Assembly: GCF_003010965.1 (NCBI RefSeq)
Contig: NZ_PGGM01000018.1
Span: 1 to 64,000 of the forward strand
Origin: Phyllobacterium sophorae
Lineage (GTDB): Bacteria > Pseudomonadota > Alphaproteobacteria > Rhizobiales > Rhizobiaceae
DNA length: 64,000 bases
Direction of reading: 5' to 3'
The stretch's first letter is position 1. Every line of letters begins with the position of its first letter. Below the pieces are notes generated by a model, which did not search any database, was not told the DNA's origin, and saw only the letters and a program-made list of their open reading frames with translations. Shown piece by piece: positions 45,758-55,759 of the stretch. The position numbers and the translations under genes are program-made.

Positions 45758-48692
45758 CGGGCCATTTTTTGTGCAAACCTTGCGCGCTCTGGCGCCGTTG
45801 GACAAGAAGAATGCCGATGCCTTGCTGCGTGAGCTTCTCAATAGCGCTGCGGAGAAGCAGTGTTCCGGCATCGACGCGCTAAGGAACAACAAGACTGCCG
45901 CCAGCTTCCTTTCGGCTGTACTCGATCTCTCGCCCTACTTGCGCAATGTTTTGCTGCGTCGCCCCGCGATTGTTGAACCGCTGTTCGAACTGCCGTTGCC
46001 AAGGCGTCTTGAAGCCCTGATGCGCGAGATTTCGGCTACGACAGAGGGCGACAACCTCACCGAGGCGGGCTTGATGACTTCGCTTCGGCAATTGAAGCTC
46101 GAAGGGCACGTGCTCATCGCGCTGGGCGACCTCTCCGGCCTGTTTGTCACCAAGGACACAACATTCTGGCTGTCCCGGCTTGCCGAAGAATGTGTTGGCG
46201 CAGCGGTACGCTTCCTGCTGCGCGATGCGCACGAGGCCGGCAAGCTCAGGCTTCCAGATCCAAAGCACCCAGCGCAGGACTCGGGCTGGATCATTCTCGC
46301 CATGGGAAAATTCGGCGCCTTTGAGCTCAACTATTCGTCGGACATCGATCTCATCGTCTTCATAGATGAGCACAGTCCGGCGATAACCGATCCCTATGAA
46401 TGCGTTGAGACCTTCTCCCGGCTGACTCGCCGTCTCGTGCGTATTCTCCAGGACCGTACCGCGGACGGCTATGTTTTCCGCACCGATCTGCGGCTGCGGC
46501 CCGATCCGGGTTCGACGCCGCTGGCGATTCCTGTGGGCGCCGCTCTCAACTACTATGAGGGGCGCGGGCAGAATTGGGAACGCGCCGCCATGATCAAGGC
46601 GCGGGCAGTGGCAGGTGATATCGACGCGGGAAAACGTGTCCTTGGTGAGCTTGCCCCCTATATCTGGCGCAAATACCTCGACTATGCCGCGATTGCTGAT
46701 GTTCACTCGATCAAACGGCAGATCCATGCGCACAAGGGCCACGGCGAGATTGCGGTGCGGGGCCACAATGTAAAGCTTGGTCGCGGCGGTATTCGCGAGA
46801 TCGAATTCTTTGTCCAAACTCAGCAATTGATCGCCGGCGGACGGTTCCCCCCATTGCGCGGCTCGCGCACCGTCGAGATGCTGGCGGCACTGCATGACCT
46901 CGGCTGGATCAGTGAGGAGGCACGCGATACCCTGAAGCAGAAATATGGCTTCCTGCGCGATGTCGAGCACCGCATCCAGATGATCGCTGACGAGCAGACG
47001 CATATGCTGCCGGAAGACGATGAAAACTTCCTGCGGGTGGCGCATCTGATGGGCTACAGCGGGGGCGAGGCCTTCGCCGATGATTTTCGCAACGCATTGA
47101 AGACTGTCGAAACCCACTACGCCGCCTTGTTCGAACAGGCGCAGGATTTGACGGGCGAGGCGGGCAATCTGGTATTCACTGGCGATGTGGATGATCCGGA
47201 TACGCTCAAGACCCTGCAGAACTTCGGTTTCGAACGCCCGAGCGACATCTGCCGGGTGATCCGCACATGGCATTTCGGCCGCTATCGTGCGACGCAATCG
47301 GCCGAAGCGCGCGAACGCCTGACCGAACTGACGCCGGTGCTGCTGAAGGCGTTTGGCGCGACCGCCCGCGCGGACGAAGCGCTGATGCGTTTCGACGGCA
47401 TGATCAAGGGGCTCCCGGCCGGCATCCAACTGTTCAGCCTGCTCCAGTCCAATCCGCGCCTTCTCGATCTTTTGGTGCTGATCATGGGTGCTGCGCCGCG
47501 CCTTGCTGATATCATCACCCGAAAACCGCATATTTTCGACGGCATGCTCGATCCGGCAATCTTCGCCGATGTCCCGACGCGCGCCTATCTCGCGGAGCGG
47601 CTAGAAGGATTTCTTGGCCCCTCGAAAGTTTATGAGGACATACTCGACCGGCTGCGAATCTTTGCGGCAGAGCACCGCTTTCTCATCGGCATACGGTTGT
47701 TGACTGGTGCGATCGATGGTGCGCGGGCGGGAAAGGCTTTTTCCGATCTGGCCGATCTGGTCATAGACCGCGCTCTGACGGCCGTAATCGACGAATTTGC
47801 CGCCAAGCACGGCAAGATCAGCGGTGGACGGATCGCCATTCTAGGCATGGGTAAACTTGGCAGCCGCGAGCTGACGGCCGGTTCCGACATTGACCTCATC
47901 CTGCTCTACGATCATGACGAGCATGCGGAAGAATCTAACGGCGGTAAGCCGCTCCCGCCGTCGCAGTATTATATGCGGCTGACCCAGCGGTTGATTGCGG
48001 CATTGTCAGCGCCGACGGCCGAAGGGGTTTTATACGAGGTGGATTTTCGTCTGCGTCCCTCCGGTAACAAGGGGCCCGTGGCAACGCATATCGACGCGTT
48101 CCGCAAGTATCAGCGGGCGGAAGCATGGACCTGGGAGCACATGGCGCTGACCCGTGCCCGGCCGGTCGCCGGGGATGTCGCATTCTTTGCCGAGATCGAG
48201 CAGGACGTAACCGAAATCCTGGATCTGCCCCGCCATACCGCAAAGATTGCCAAGGACGTCACCGAAATGCGGGCAATGATTGAAACCGAAAAGCCACCAC
48301 GCGATGCATGGGATCTGAAACTTGTTGCAGGCGGCATCATCGATCTGGAATTCATCGCGCAGTTTGCCGTGCTGACCGGCAATGTCAACGGGGCAGTCAT
48401 TGCACAATCGACGGCCGAAGTTCTGGCAAAGCTGAAACCGGATTTCGCCGATCCGGCCACGACGGACGCTCTGGTTGAAGCGGCACAGCTTTATACCGGC
48501 GTTACCCAGATCATCCGCCTCTGCCTGAGCGGCGACGTCAAGCGCGAGGATTTTCCACCTGGCCTGGGCGATCTGCTTTGCCGCGCCTGTGATCTGCCGG
48601 ATCTCGACCGCGCCGAGGTCCAGCTTGGGGAGACGGCGCAATCGGTGAGAAAGACTTTCGACGAGTTACTCAAGGATGCGAAGAAACGGTAA
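45726..48692 (+). CDS. glnE: Bifunctional glutamine synthetase adenylyltransferase/deadenylase
   Basis: A 988-residue enzyme that adds and removes AMP on glutamine synthetase in response to PII proteins and glutamine. Two nucleotidyltransferase domains are visible: the N-terminal adenylyl-removing one (AMGKFGAFELNYSSDIDLIV) and the C-terminal adenylylating one (GMGKLGSRELTAGSDIDLIL), each followed by a GlnD_UR-type helical region. Length is normal. The start at 45726 lies within the kinase gene, with GGGGAGGAAA upstream. Cytosolic. Confidence 0.95.
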   Translation: MNFKAKAAGADGPFFVQTLRALAPLDKKNADALLRELLNSAAEKQCSGIDALRNNKTAASFLSAVLDLSPYLRNVLLRRPAIVEPLFELPLPRRLEALMREISATTEGDNLTEAGLMTSLRQLKLEGHVLIALGDLSGLFVTKDTTFWLSRLAEECVGAAVRFLLRDAHEAGKLRLPDPKHPAQDSGWIILAMGKFGAFELNYSSDIDLIVFIDEHSPAITDPYECVETFSRLTRRLVRILQDRTADGYVFRTDLRLRPDPGSTPLAIPVGAALNYYEGRGQNWERAAMIKARAVAGDIDAGKRVLGELAPYIWRKYLDYAAIADVHSIKRQIHAHKGHGEIAVRGHNVKLGRGGIREIEFFVQTQQLIAGGRFPPLRGSRTVEMLAALHDLGWISEEARDTLKQKYGFLRDVEHRIQMIADEQTHMLPEDDENFLRVAHLMGYSGGEAFADDFRNALKTVETHYAALFEQAQDLTGEAGNLVFTGDVDDPDTLKTLQNFGFERPSDICRVIRTWHFGRYRATQSAEARERLTELTPVLLKAFGATARADEALMRFDGMIKGLPAGIQLFSLLQSNPRLLDLLVLIMGAAPRLADIITRKPHIFDGMLDPAIFADVPTRAYLAERLEGFLGPSKVYEDILDRLRIFAAEHRFLIGIRLLTGAIDGARAGKAFSDLADLVIDRALTAVIDEFAAKHGKISGGRIAILGMGKLGSRELTAGSDIDLILLYDHDEHAEESNGGKPLPPSQYYMRLTQRLIAALSAPTAEGVLYEVDFRLRPSGNKGPVATHIDAFRKYQRAEAWTWEHMALTRARPVAGDVAFFAEIEQDVTEILDLPRHTAKIAKDVTEMRAMIETEKPPRDAWDLKLVAGGIIDLEFIAQFAVLTGNVNGAVIAQSTAEVLAKLKPDFADPATTDALVEAAQLYTGVTQIIRLCLSGDVKREDFPPGLGDLLCRACDLPDLDRAEVQLGETAQSVRKTFDELLKDAKKR

Positions 48693-48703
48693 TCTCCTCT
48701 CGA

Positions 48704-48979
48704 TCACGGCCACTGCTGCGCGGCATGGAGAACACGTAAAATCGAGACAGCTTGAACGTTCTCGGTATAGATCAATATATAGTTGGCCCTGACGATCATT
48801 TCACGTGTTCCTGGAACTCGACCAAGTTTACAGGAGCGAGGGTACTTTAATAAATTAAGTACCTTCATTTCGATTTCATTCTTTAATTGCTGTGCCGCCG
48901 CCGGACTATCATCCGAGATATAATCCATAATTGCCAACAAGTCGGCTCGCGCTGTTTCGCGCCATTCAAGAACCGGCAC
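48704..48979 (-). CDS. ParE/RelE-type toxin
   Basis: A toxin of about 91 residues (VLEWRETARADLLAIMDYISD) of the ParE/RelE superfamily, with the C-terminal pattern REMIVRANYILIYTENVQAVSILRVLHAAQQWP. That R..Y.I.Y and RVLHA...W ending is usual for ParE/YafQ-like toxins acting on gyrase or translating ribosomes; which one is unknown. GTG 48979 is used; TTG 48997 gives a longer form. It overlaps the antitoxin end by 14 bases. No disruption is seen. Confidence 0.85.
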   Translation of the reverse strand: MPVLEWRETARADLLAIMDYISDDSPAAAQQLKNEIEMKVLNLLKYPRSCKLGRVPGTREMIVRANYILIYTENVQAVSILRVLHAAQQWP

Positions 48980-49271
48980 GATGGCGTTTTCTATCAATCA
49001 TGGTTTGAATTTCGTCCATAACGTCGTCATGCTGGATTGCTGGGTGGCGTTGATCGTCCAATGCCTCCTGGACCTTTTGACGAAACCATTTGTCGTATGT
49101 TTCTTGATCGGCAATAAGACCGACTGGCAATGCTTGGTCATTCGCAATACGGGTCAGAAGAATTCGAACAGCATCTGACACGGTCAAACCGAATTGACCA
49201 AGTGTTTCGGTCGCCTGCGCTTTCAGCTTATTGTCGATTCGTACATGCAGCATCGAAGTATGAGTGGCCAT
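48966..49271 (-). CDS. RelB/DinJ-type antitoxin
   Basis: A 101-residue antitoxin with an N-terminal ribbon-helix-helix domain (SMLHVRIDNKLKAQATETLGQFGLTVSDAVRILLTRI) of the RelB/DinJ type and a flexible C-terminus that would wrap the toxin. AAGGAG lies upstream of ATG 49271, and an 18-base perfect palindrome lies 26 bases upstream, the likely autoregulatory operator. First gene of the pair. Confidence 0.88.
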   Translation of the reverse strand: MATHTSMLHVRIDNKLKAQATETLGQFGLTVSDAVRILLTRIANDQALPVGLIADQETYDKWFRQKVQEALDDQRHPAIQHDDVMDEIQTMIDRKRHRAGS

Positions 49272-49297
49272 AACAATCTCCTTGACCACAATAGTAT

Positions 49298-49315
49298 GTA
49301 TCTCAATTGAGATAC
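49298..49315. promoter_or_regulatory. Palindromic operator of the RelB/ParE-type module
   Basis: The perfect palindrome GTATCTCAATTGAGATAC lies 26 bases before the antitoxin start. Ribbon-helix-helix antitoxins bind such inverted repeats to repress their own operon. Binding itself is inferred from position and symmetry. Confidence 0.7.
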
Positions 49316-49338
49316 AGTCAACGCAAAGTTGAGAATCC

Positions 49339-51672
49339 CTATATTCTGGTAGCCTCAACCACCCGCGTCGGGATGCGCACGGAAACGATGGTGCCGACAC
49401 CTTCATGCGAGCGTATCTTGAGCGCCCCGCCATGCAGTTCGGTCAACGAGCGAGAGATGGCAAGGCCAAGACCGGAGCCCGCGTGGGATTTGGTGAACTG
49501 GTTCTCCACCTGCTCAAAGGGTTGGCCGATCTTCTTCAGCGCCGCTTTCGGAATGCCACATCCTGTGTCTTCGATGGTGAAGACAAGCGCGCCTGACACC
49601 TTGCGTGCACGGACCGAGATCCGCCCGCCGGTATCAGTGAACTTTACCGCATTCGACAGGAGATTGAGCAGGATCTGCTTGATCGCGCGGCGATCGGCAT
49701 CGAGCGTAACGCTTTCGGCGATTCTGGTCTCGACCTTCACTTGTTTTTCTTGCGCCTGCAGGGAAACGACGCGAACTGTCTCGTGGATCAGCGGGCACAG
49801 ATCGACTTCTTCACGGTCCAGCGAGAAATGCCCGGCTTCGATCTTCGACATGTCGAGGATATCGTTGATGACGTTGAGGAGGTAGTTGCCGCTGGTATGG
49901 ATGTCGTGGACATATTCCACATAGCGGTCGGAGCCGAGTTCGCCGAAAGTGCCGGAATGCATGATTTCCGAAAAGCCGATGATGGCATTGAGCGGGGTCC
50001 GCAGCTCATGTGACATGTTGGCGAGGAATTCCGATTTCGCGCGGTTTGCTGCTTCGGCGCGTTCCTTCTCGACGGCGTATTTGCTGTTGAGTTCGGTAAG
50101 CTCAAGCGTACGTTCGATCTCGGATTTGCGAGCAAGGCTCAGATCATGAATTGTCGCCATCAACCGGCGCTCGCTGTCGACCAGGCGCTCCTCGTGCACC
50201 TTGAGCTGGGTGATGTCCGTGCCGACCGAGACGAGTCCGCCATCCTGTGTGCGGCGTTCATTGACCTGGAGCCAGCGGCCATCGGCCAGTTGCCGCTCGA
50301 AGGTCAACGCACCATTGCGCCCGTTTTCATTAGCCATGCGCTTTTCGAACGCGACAGCGCGGATGCGCGGTTCGAGTTCTTCGCGGCTGATGCCTGGAAG
50401 CAGACATTCGTTGGCGAGGCCCGAATATTCGTTGAACTTACTGTTCGACATGACGAGGCGATTATCCGCATCCCAAAGGACGAAAGTCTCGGAAATGCTC
50501 TCAATGGCCTCGCGAATACGCTGGTCCGCTTGCGCTGTGGCCTGGACGAAACGGTGCTGCTCGCTGACATCGACAGCAACCCCGACCAGATGCAGATCGC
50601 CTGACGTGGCGTCCGCCACCTGTGCACGCACTCGCATCCACACCCAGTGCCCTTCCGCATGGCGCATGCGGAAGACCCGGTCCATCTGGCTGATGTCGCC
50701 GGCGGCAACCTGTGCTGCCACGCTGTAGAGCTTATCGTCGTCAGGGTGGATGATCGACGAAATGTCGCCGAGCGAGAGGATGGCGTCATGAGCCTCGTAG
50801 CCGAGCATTTCGTACATGGATCGCGACCAGTAGACGCGTCCGCGCGCCATGTCCCAGTCCCATAGTCCACAACGGCCACGCGCCAGCGCCGTGTCGACGC
50901 GCGCTTGCGTGTGCTGGTAAAGCTCATCTGCATCCTGCGCCCGTGCGGCCTGGCTGAAATAGGCATAGAGCACGATCAGCATGATCGTCGCCGTTCCGGC
51001 GAACATTGTGACGTTGATCGATACGACCTTGCGCCATTCTGCAAAGATGGCATCGACCGGGTGCATGACGAAGACCGAGTAAGCGGCTTTGCCCGAACGG
51101 CTGAAGGCAGCGAGTGCAGGCGTCCCCTCGACCTTGACCGGCATTGCGCCGGCACGCTCGCCAAAGAGAAACAGCGGCTGGCCTTCGGTCACGAAAGTCT
51201 CAAGGCTCCTGTCGCGCCAATGATCGCCACCATCGGATGAAGCGATGATGTTCGCGTCGGCGTTGGCAACGGCAATCCACATTCCGTCGGGGATCAGGTC
51301 ATTCGAGCGGATCTCGCTGATGATGTTCTGCAGATCGCCGGCGTCGAGCTTCTTGCCGCTGTTGAGGCGATTGTCGATGACGCTCGCCACATGGCTGGCT
51401 GCCATCGATAGGGTGGCGCGGGCAGTCCGCTCCGTATCGTCACGCCAGCCAAGCAGCGACATGGAACGCACAACGGCAAGAACAAGCAAAAAAACGATGA
51501 TGAGCGGCGGGATGGCACGGCGCAGATACGGCTCTGCGGCTAGCAGCTTGCCATAGGCGGGATCGGCGAGAAGCTTTACATGCCCCGAAAGCCGGTTGCG
51601 CCCCCGCGCGTTGATCCGGTTTTTGGCGTAAGTCTTCCCCGTCGGCGCGCGATACGCGTCCGCATTTGCCAT
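49339..51672 (-). CDS. PAS-containing membrane sensor histidine kinase
   Basis: A 777-residue kinase. Two membrane helices (about 55-72 and 218-240) enclose a periplasmic sensor region. PAS domains follow: a PAC-type unit (GRVYWSRSMYEMLGYEAHDAIL) and a PAS_7-like unit (SISETFVLWDADNRLVMSN). The His box is ANMSHELRTPLNAIIGFSEIM, and the ATPase boxes are NLLSNAVKFT, DTGCGIP and GSGLGLAIS. No receiver domain and no partner regulator adjoins it; it may feed DivK-like or other orphan regulators. The HELRTPLNAIIGFSE box is of the PleC/PdhS type. Confidence 0.87.
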   Translation of the reverse strand: MANADAYRAPTGKTYAKNRINARGRNRLSGHVKLLADPAYGKLLAAEPYLRRAIPPLIIVFLLVLAVVRSMSLLGWRDDTERTARATLSMAASHVASVIDNRLNSGKKLDAGDLQNIISEIRSNDLIPDGMWIAVANADANIIASSDGGDHWRDRSLETFVTEGQPLFLFGERAGAMPVKVEGTPALAAFSRSGKAAYSVFVMHPVDAIFAEWRKVVSINVTMFAGTATIMLIVLYAYFSQAARAQDADELYQHTQARVDTALARGRCGLWDWDMARGRVYWSRSMYEMLGYEAHDAILSLGDISSIIHPDDDKLYSVAAQVAAGDISQMDRVFRMRHAEGHWVWMRVRAQVADATSGDLHLVGVAVDVSEQHRFVQATAQADQRIREAIESISETFVLWDADNRLVMSNSKFNEYSGLANECLLPGISREELEPRIRAVAFEKRMANENGRNGALTFERQLADGRWLQVNERRTQDGGLVSVGTDITQLKVHEERLVDSERRLMATIHDLSLARKSEIERTLELTELNSKYAVEKERAEAANRAKSEFLANMSHELRTPLNAIIGFSEIMHSGTFGELGSDRYVEYVHDIHTSGNYLLNVINDILDMSKIEAGHFSLDREEVDLCPLIHETVRVVSLQAQEKQVKVETRIAESVTLDADRRAIKQILLNLLSNAVKFTDTGGRISVRARKVSGALVFTIEDTGCGIPKAALKKIGQPFEQVENQFTKSHAGSGLGLAISRSLTELHGGALKIRSHEGVGTIVSVRIPTRVVEATRI

Positions 51673-51923
51673 CGAATGGCCCCCTCATTTTGCCTTTGTA
51701 ATCAGTGATTTGCTTCGGCACGCCGCACATCCGAAGCACCTGTAGTGAATCAAAAGTGATTCTGCGTGTCTAGTCCCTTTGTTAAATATTTATCAATACT
51801 TGTGGCGGGCGGAATGCGCCGTTGAGCGAGGCGTCATAACACTTTGAAATGACTCAAATTACCCTCGGAGATTGTCCGGGGGTAATGAGGAAATTGGCGG
51901 TGGATAACTTTCGAACGGAGCTC

Positions 51924-54569
51924 CTAGGCGAGCGTCCGTTCGACGATGTCGCGCACATCGGACGAGAGGCCGGTCACTGTCGCGATGGTTGCAAGCGCTT
52001 CTCGGGCATGTTCGCGGCGCACCGGCTCGAAGGATCGCCACGAGCGCATCGCCGTCAGAAGCCGTGCGGCAAGCTGCGGATTCTTCTTTTCGATTGTCAG
52101 GATTGTTTCGGCGAAGAACCTATAGCCGCCGCCATCGGCACGGTTGAAACCGGTCTGATTACCACTGGAAAACGCACCAATCAGCGCGCGGGTGCGGTTG
52201 GGATTGTCGAGCGAAAACAGTTTGTGTGTCATCAGCCCGCGCACCTTGCCCAAGGCTTCGTTGCCGGGCTGCATCGCCTGAACGATGAACCACTTGTCCA
52301 TGACGAGGGGATCGTTGCCGAACCGCTCTTCGAACGACCGCAGTGCCTGGCAGGTCGCATCGCTGCCGCTGAAACGCTGAACGAGCACACCCAGCGCTGC
52401 CGCCCTGTCGGTCATGTTGTCCGCTTTGCTGAACTGCGCGGCTGCAAGCTTGGGGGTGTTGTCGGCAACGCTGAGATAGTCGAGCAGCACGTTGCGCAGT
52501 GCCCTGCGGCCGGCACTGGCCGCGTCGGGCTGGAAAGGGCCATTGTGATCGAGGAGATCATAGAGCTCTGCAAATCGTTCTGCGAGGGATTCACCCACTG
52601 CGCTTACGAGGGCGTCCCGACTGCCAAGGATGGCATCCGGATCGATATTTGCGCCGAGTTCGCGCGCAATATCGCTTTCGGAGGGGATGCTAAGACAGAG
52701 TGCGCGGAACGCTTCATCCAGCGCCGGGTTAAAAGCGATATCGCCAAGGAGTTTGATCGAGGAATTTTCGATGGTCGCCGGCTTGCCGCCGCGGACCCGC
52801 TTCGAATTGCTGGTCAGCTTGGCGTTCAGAAGCTGGGTCAGCGCTTGCCAGCGCGTAACCTCATCGCCATCGTTACGGGCCAGAAAGACGAGGTCAGACC
52901 TTGTCAATTCGCTGGTCAGCGTGACCGGGGCGGAAAAGCCGCGCAGCAGCGACGGCACGGGGCGTTCGGAAATGCCGGAGAAGCTGAACCGCTCCTTGCG
53001 CTTACGCAGATGGATCACGTCATCCTTGACCAGGCCGCCCTTGGCTGACCGGGGCTTGAGTTCGCGGCCCTTGGTGCCGAGCAGCGCGAACTGCACCGGA
53101 ATATGCATCGGTTTCTTCGATGGCTGCCCCGGGGTGGCTTTGAGCGACTGTTCAATCTCTATCTCGAAAGTCTTGGTCGCCTGATCGTAATCATAGGTGA
53201 TTGCAAGGTTGGGCGTGCCTGCCTGGTCGTACCAGAGAGCGAACTGGCTGAGGTCTTCGCCGGAAGCATCCTCGAACACCTTTATGAAATCCTCGATGGT
53301 CGCCGCATCGCCATCATGGCGCTCGAAATAGAGATCCATGCCTTTGCGGAAAAGGTCGGGTCCCAGAATGGTGCGGATCATGCGCACCACCTCGGAGCCC
53401 TTTTCGTAGACAGTCGACGTGTAGAAATTGTTGATCTCGCGGAATTGGCGCGGACGCACCGGATGGGCGAGGGGACCCGCGTCTTCGGGGAACTGGTGCG
53501 CTTTCAGCCCCTTCACCTCGGCGATGCGCTTTACCGGCCGCGAGCGCATGTCAGCGGAGAATTCATGGTCGCGGTAGACGGTCAGGCCTTCCTTCAGGCA
53601 AAGCTGGAACCAGTCGCGGCAAGTGATTCTATTTCCTGTCCAATTGTGGAAATATTCATGGGCAATGACGGCTTCGATCCCGGCATAGTCGGTGTCGGTC
53701 GCGGTATCTGGATCGGCGAGCACGTATTTGTCGTTGAAGACATTGAGACCCTTGTTCTCCATCGCACCCATGTTGAAATCGGAAACCGCGACAACGTTGA
53801 ACACATCGAGATCATACTCGCGGCCGAAAACCTCCTCGTCCCACTTCATCGAACGCTTCAGCGCATCCATGGCGTAGAGCGCACGCGGCTCTTTGCCATG
53901 CTCGACATAGATGCCGAGATCCACATGGCGGCCGGAAGCGGTGGTGAATGTATCGGTGATCACGCCGAGATCGCCCGCGACGAGCGCGAAGAGATAGGCG
54001 GGTTTTGGATGCGGATCATGCCAGGTGGCGAAATGGCGGCCGTTGGTAAGCTCGCCCTTATCTTTGGGATTGCCGTTCGACAGAAGCAGCGGCGCTTCGC
54101 TGCGCTCGGCTTCGATGCGAACCGTGTAGATGGAGAGAAGGTCGGGCCTGTCGAGGAAATAGGTGATCCGGCGGAAGCCTTCGGCCTCGCACTGGGTACA
54201 GTAGACGTTGCTCGACCGGTAAAGCCCGGTCAGCTGACGGTTGGTGGTCGGATTGATTTCCGTTGTGAGCTCAAGCGTGAATTTGCCGTTTTGCGGCAGG
54301 CCGCGGATCTCGAGGCGGTCGGGTGTTGCCACGTAGGTATTGTCGCCGGGAGCAGCGCCATCGATGCGGATATCAATGAGCTTGAGTTCGTCGCCATCCA
54401 GGATGAGAGGCGCATCGGCGGCAATGCCTTGTCTGCGCTCGATCTGCAACGTGGATTTGACGATTGTGCGCTCGGGGTGGAGTGCAAAATCGAGTTGGGT
54501 TTCAGGGATAAGGAAATCGGTTGGCTTGTAATCATCCAGATGAAACACCTGGCCGGTATCGGTACGCAT
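51924..54569 (-). CDS. pepN: Aminopeptidase N (M1 family)
   Basis: An 881-residue zinc metallopeptidase that removes N-terminal residues from peptides. It carries the GAMEN exopeptidase motif (268-272) and the zinc site HEYFHNWTGNRITC (His304, His308, with Glu305 as catalytic residue), followed by the DUF3458 central and C-terminal domains typical of bacterial PepN. Full length. Single-gene unit, divergent from the EamA transporter gene. Confidence 0.95.
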   Translation of the reverse strand: MRTDTGQVFHLDDYKPTDFLIPETQLDFALHPERTIVKSTLQIERRQGIAADAPLILDGDELKLIDIRIDGAAPGDNTYVATPDRLEIRGLPQNGKFTLELTTEINPTTNRQLTGLYRSSNVYCTQCEAEGFRRITYFLDRPDLLSIYTVRIEAERSEAPLLLSNGNPKDKGELTNGRHFATWHDPHPKPAYLFALVAGDLGVITDTFTTASGRHVDLGIYVEHGKEPRALYAMDALKRSMKWDEEVFGREYDLDVFNVVAVSDFNMGAMENKGLNVFNDKYVLADPDTATDTDYAGIEAVIAHEYFHNWTGNRITCRDWFQLCLKEGLTVYRDHEFSADMRSRPVKRIAEVKGLKAHQFPEDAGPLAHPVRPRQFREINNFYTSTVYEKGSEVVRMIRTILGPDLFRKGMDLYFERHDGDAATIEDFIKVFEDASGEDLSQFALWYDQAGTPNLAITYDYDQATKTFEIEIEQSLKATPGQPSKKPMHIPVQFALLGTKGRELKPRSAKGGLVKDDVIHLRKRKERFSFSGISERPVPSLLRGFSAPVTLTSELTRSDLVFLARNDGDEVTRWQALTQLLNAKLTSNSKRVRGGKPATIENSSIKLLGDIAFNPALDEAFRALCLSIPSESDIARELGANIDPDAILGSRDALVSAVGESLAERFAELYDLLDHNGPFQPDAASAGRRALRNVLLDYLSVADNTPKLAAAQFSKADNMTDRAAALGVLVQRFSGSDATCQALRSFEERFGNDPLVMDKWFIVQAMQPGNEALGKVRGLMTHKLFSLDNPNRTRALIGAFSSGNQTGFNRADGGGYRFFAETILTIEKKNPQLAARLLTAMRSWRSFEPVRREHAREALATIATVTGLSSDVRDIVERTLA

Positions 54570-54775
54570 CGTTCTAACTGTCCTTTATGTGGTGCCGGAA
54601 CCTACCTGCCTTTTTGATCGTGCACAACAAATCCCATCATTCACCCGATTGTTTGCCCGAAAAACGCAACGTGATCGATTACTATCTGGTGTGGCCGGTC
54701 AAACAAGCCTAAAGATATATCAGTTTACAATTCCTCGCGTGCACGTCATTTCTCTTTCCTCAAGGAATTCCTACC

Positions 54776-55759
54776 GTGGCTACCATTGTTCACCCGGGTG
54801 ACGGTGAACCGCCTGTTGCTGATCGAATGCGCACTTCCAATGTAATGGTTGGAATTGGTCTCAAGGTCGCTTCGGTCTGCGTCTTTGTCTGCATGTCGAG
54901 CCTGTTGAAGGCATCGGAGGGCATTCCGGCCGGTCAGCTGGTGTTTTTCCGCTCGTTCTTCGCGATCTTTCCGGTCATAGCCTTCATCGCCTGGCAAGGG
55001 CAGATGGCAGTGGCTTTCAAGACGAAAGAGCCCTTCAGTCATTTCTGGCGTGGTTTGGTCGGTGTCAGTGCCATGGGCCTGAGCTTCTACGGCCTGACAA
55101 AATTGCCTCTGCCGGAGGCCATTGCCATCAGCTACGCGACGCCGCTGCTGACCGTCGTGTGCAGCGCCATTCTGCTCCGCGAGACGGTGCGGCTATATCG
55201 CTGGACAGCGGTTTGTTTCGGTCTGGTCGGCGTGGTGATCATTCTGTGGCCGCGTTTGTCCTTCTTCACCGGCGAAACCGAATTCGGTGGTGATCAGGCT
55301 ATCGGCGCGCTTGCAACGCTGGGAGGCGCCGGCCTTGCGGCCATTGCAATGCTGCTGGTGCGCAAGCTGGTGCAAACCGAACGTACACCGACCATTGTCG
55401 TATATTTTTCCATTGCTTCCAGCCTCATTGCGCTGCTCAGCTTTCCCTTTGGCTGGATCTGGCCAACTCCCTTCCAGGCAACCTGCCTGATCATGGCGGG
55501 AATTGCCGGAGGGGTCGCGCAGATCCTTCTGACCGAGAGCTATCGCCACGCCGACATGTCGGCGATCGCTCCATTCGAATACACATCCATGCTGCTTGGA
55601 TTGGTTATCGGCTACCTGCTCTTCGGGGACGTTCCGACCGCCGAGATGATCATCGGCGCGGCCATCGTCATCAGCGCCGGGATTTTCATCATCTACCGCG
55701 AGCACCGGTTGGGACTTGCCCGGGCGCGAGCGCGAAAGGCATCGACTCCGCAGGGTTGA
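54776..55759 (+). CDS. EamA/DMT-family transporter
   Basis: A 327-residue inner-membrane protein with about ten helices in two EamA repeats (YATPLLTVVCSAILLRETVRLYRW in the first, FEYTSMLLGLVIGYLLFGDVP in the second). Such proteins export or exchange metabolites; the substrate is unknown. GTG 54776 with AAGGA nine bases upstream is used; ATG 54827 is an alternative. The stop abuts the stop of the convergent MFS gene with no gap. Confidence 0.87.
   Translation: MATIVHPGDGEPPVADRMRTSNVMVGIGLKVASVCVFVCMSSLLKASEGIPAGQLVFFRSFFAIFPVIAFIAWQGQMAVAFKTKEPFSHFWRGLVGVSAMGLSFYGLTKLPLPEAIAISYATPLLTVVCSAILLRETVRLYRWTAVCFGLVGVVIILWPRLSFFTGETEFGGDQAIGALATLGGAGLAAIAMLLVRKLVQTERTPTIVVYFSIASSLIALLSFPFGWIWPTPFQATCLIMAGIAGGVAQILLTESYRHADMSAIAPFEYTSMLLGLVIGYLLFGDVPTAEMIIGAAIVISAGIFIIYREHRLGLARARARKASTPQG

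Noticed and set aside
45879-47531. 550-codon minus-strand frame
   Set aside because: It is antisense to glnE; high GC makes long mirror frames common. The plus strand has both nucleotidyltransferase motifs.
53103-54617. 504-codon plus-strand frame
   Set aside because: It is antisense to pepN, which has GAMEN and HEYFH motifs in place.
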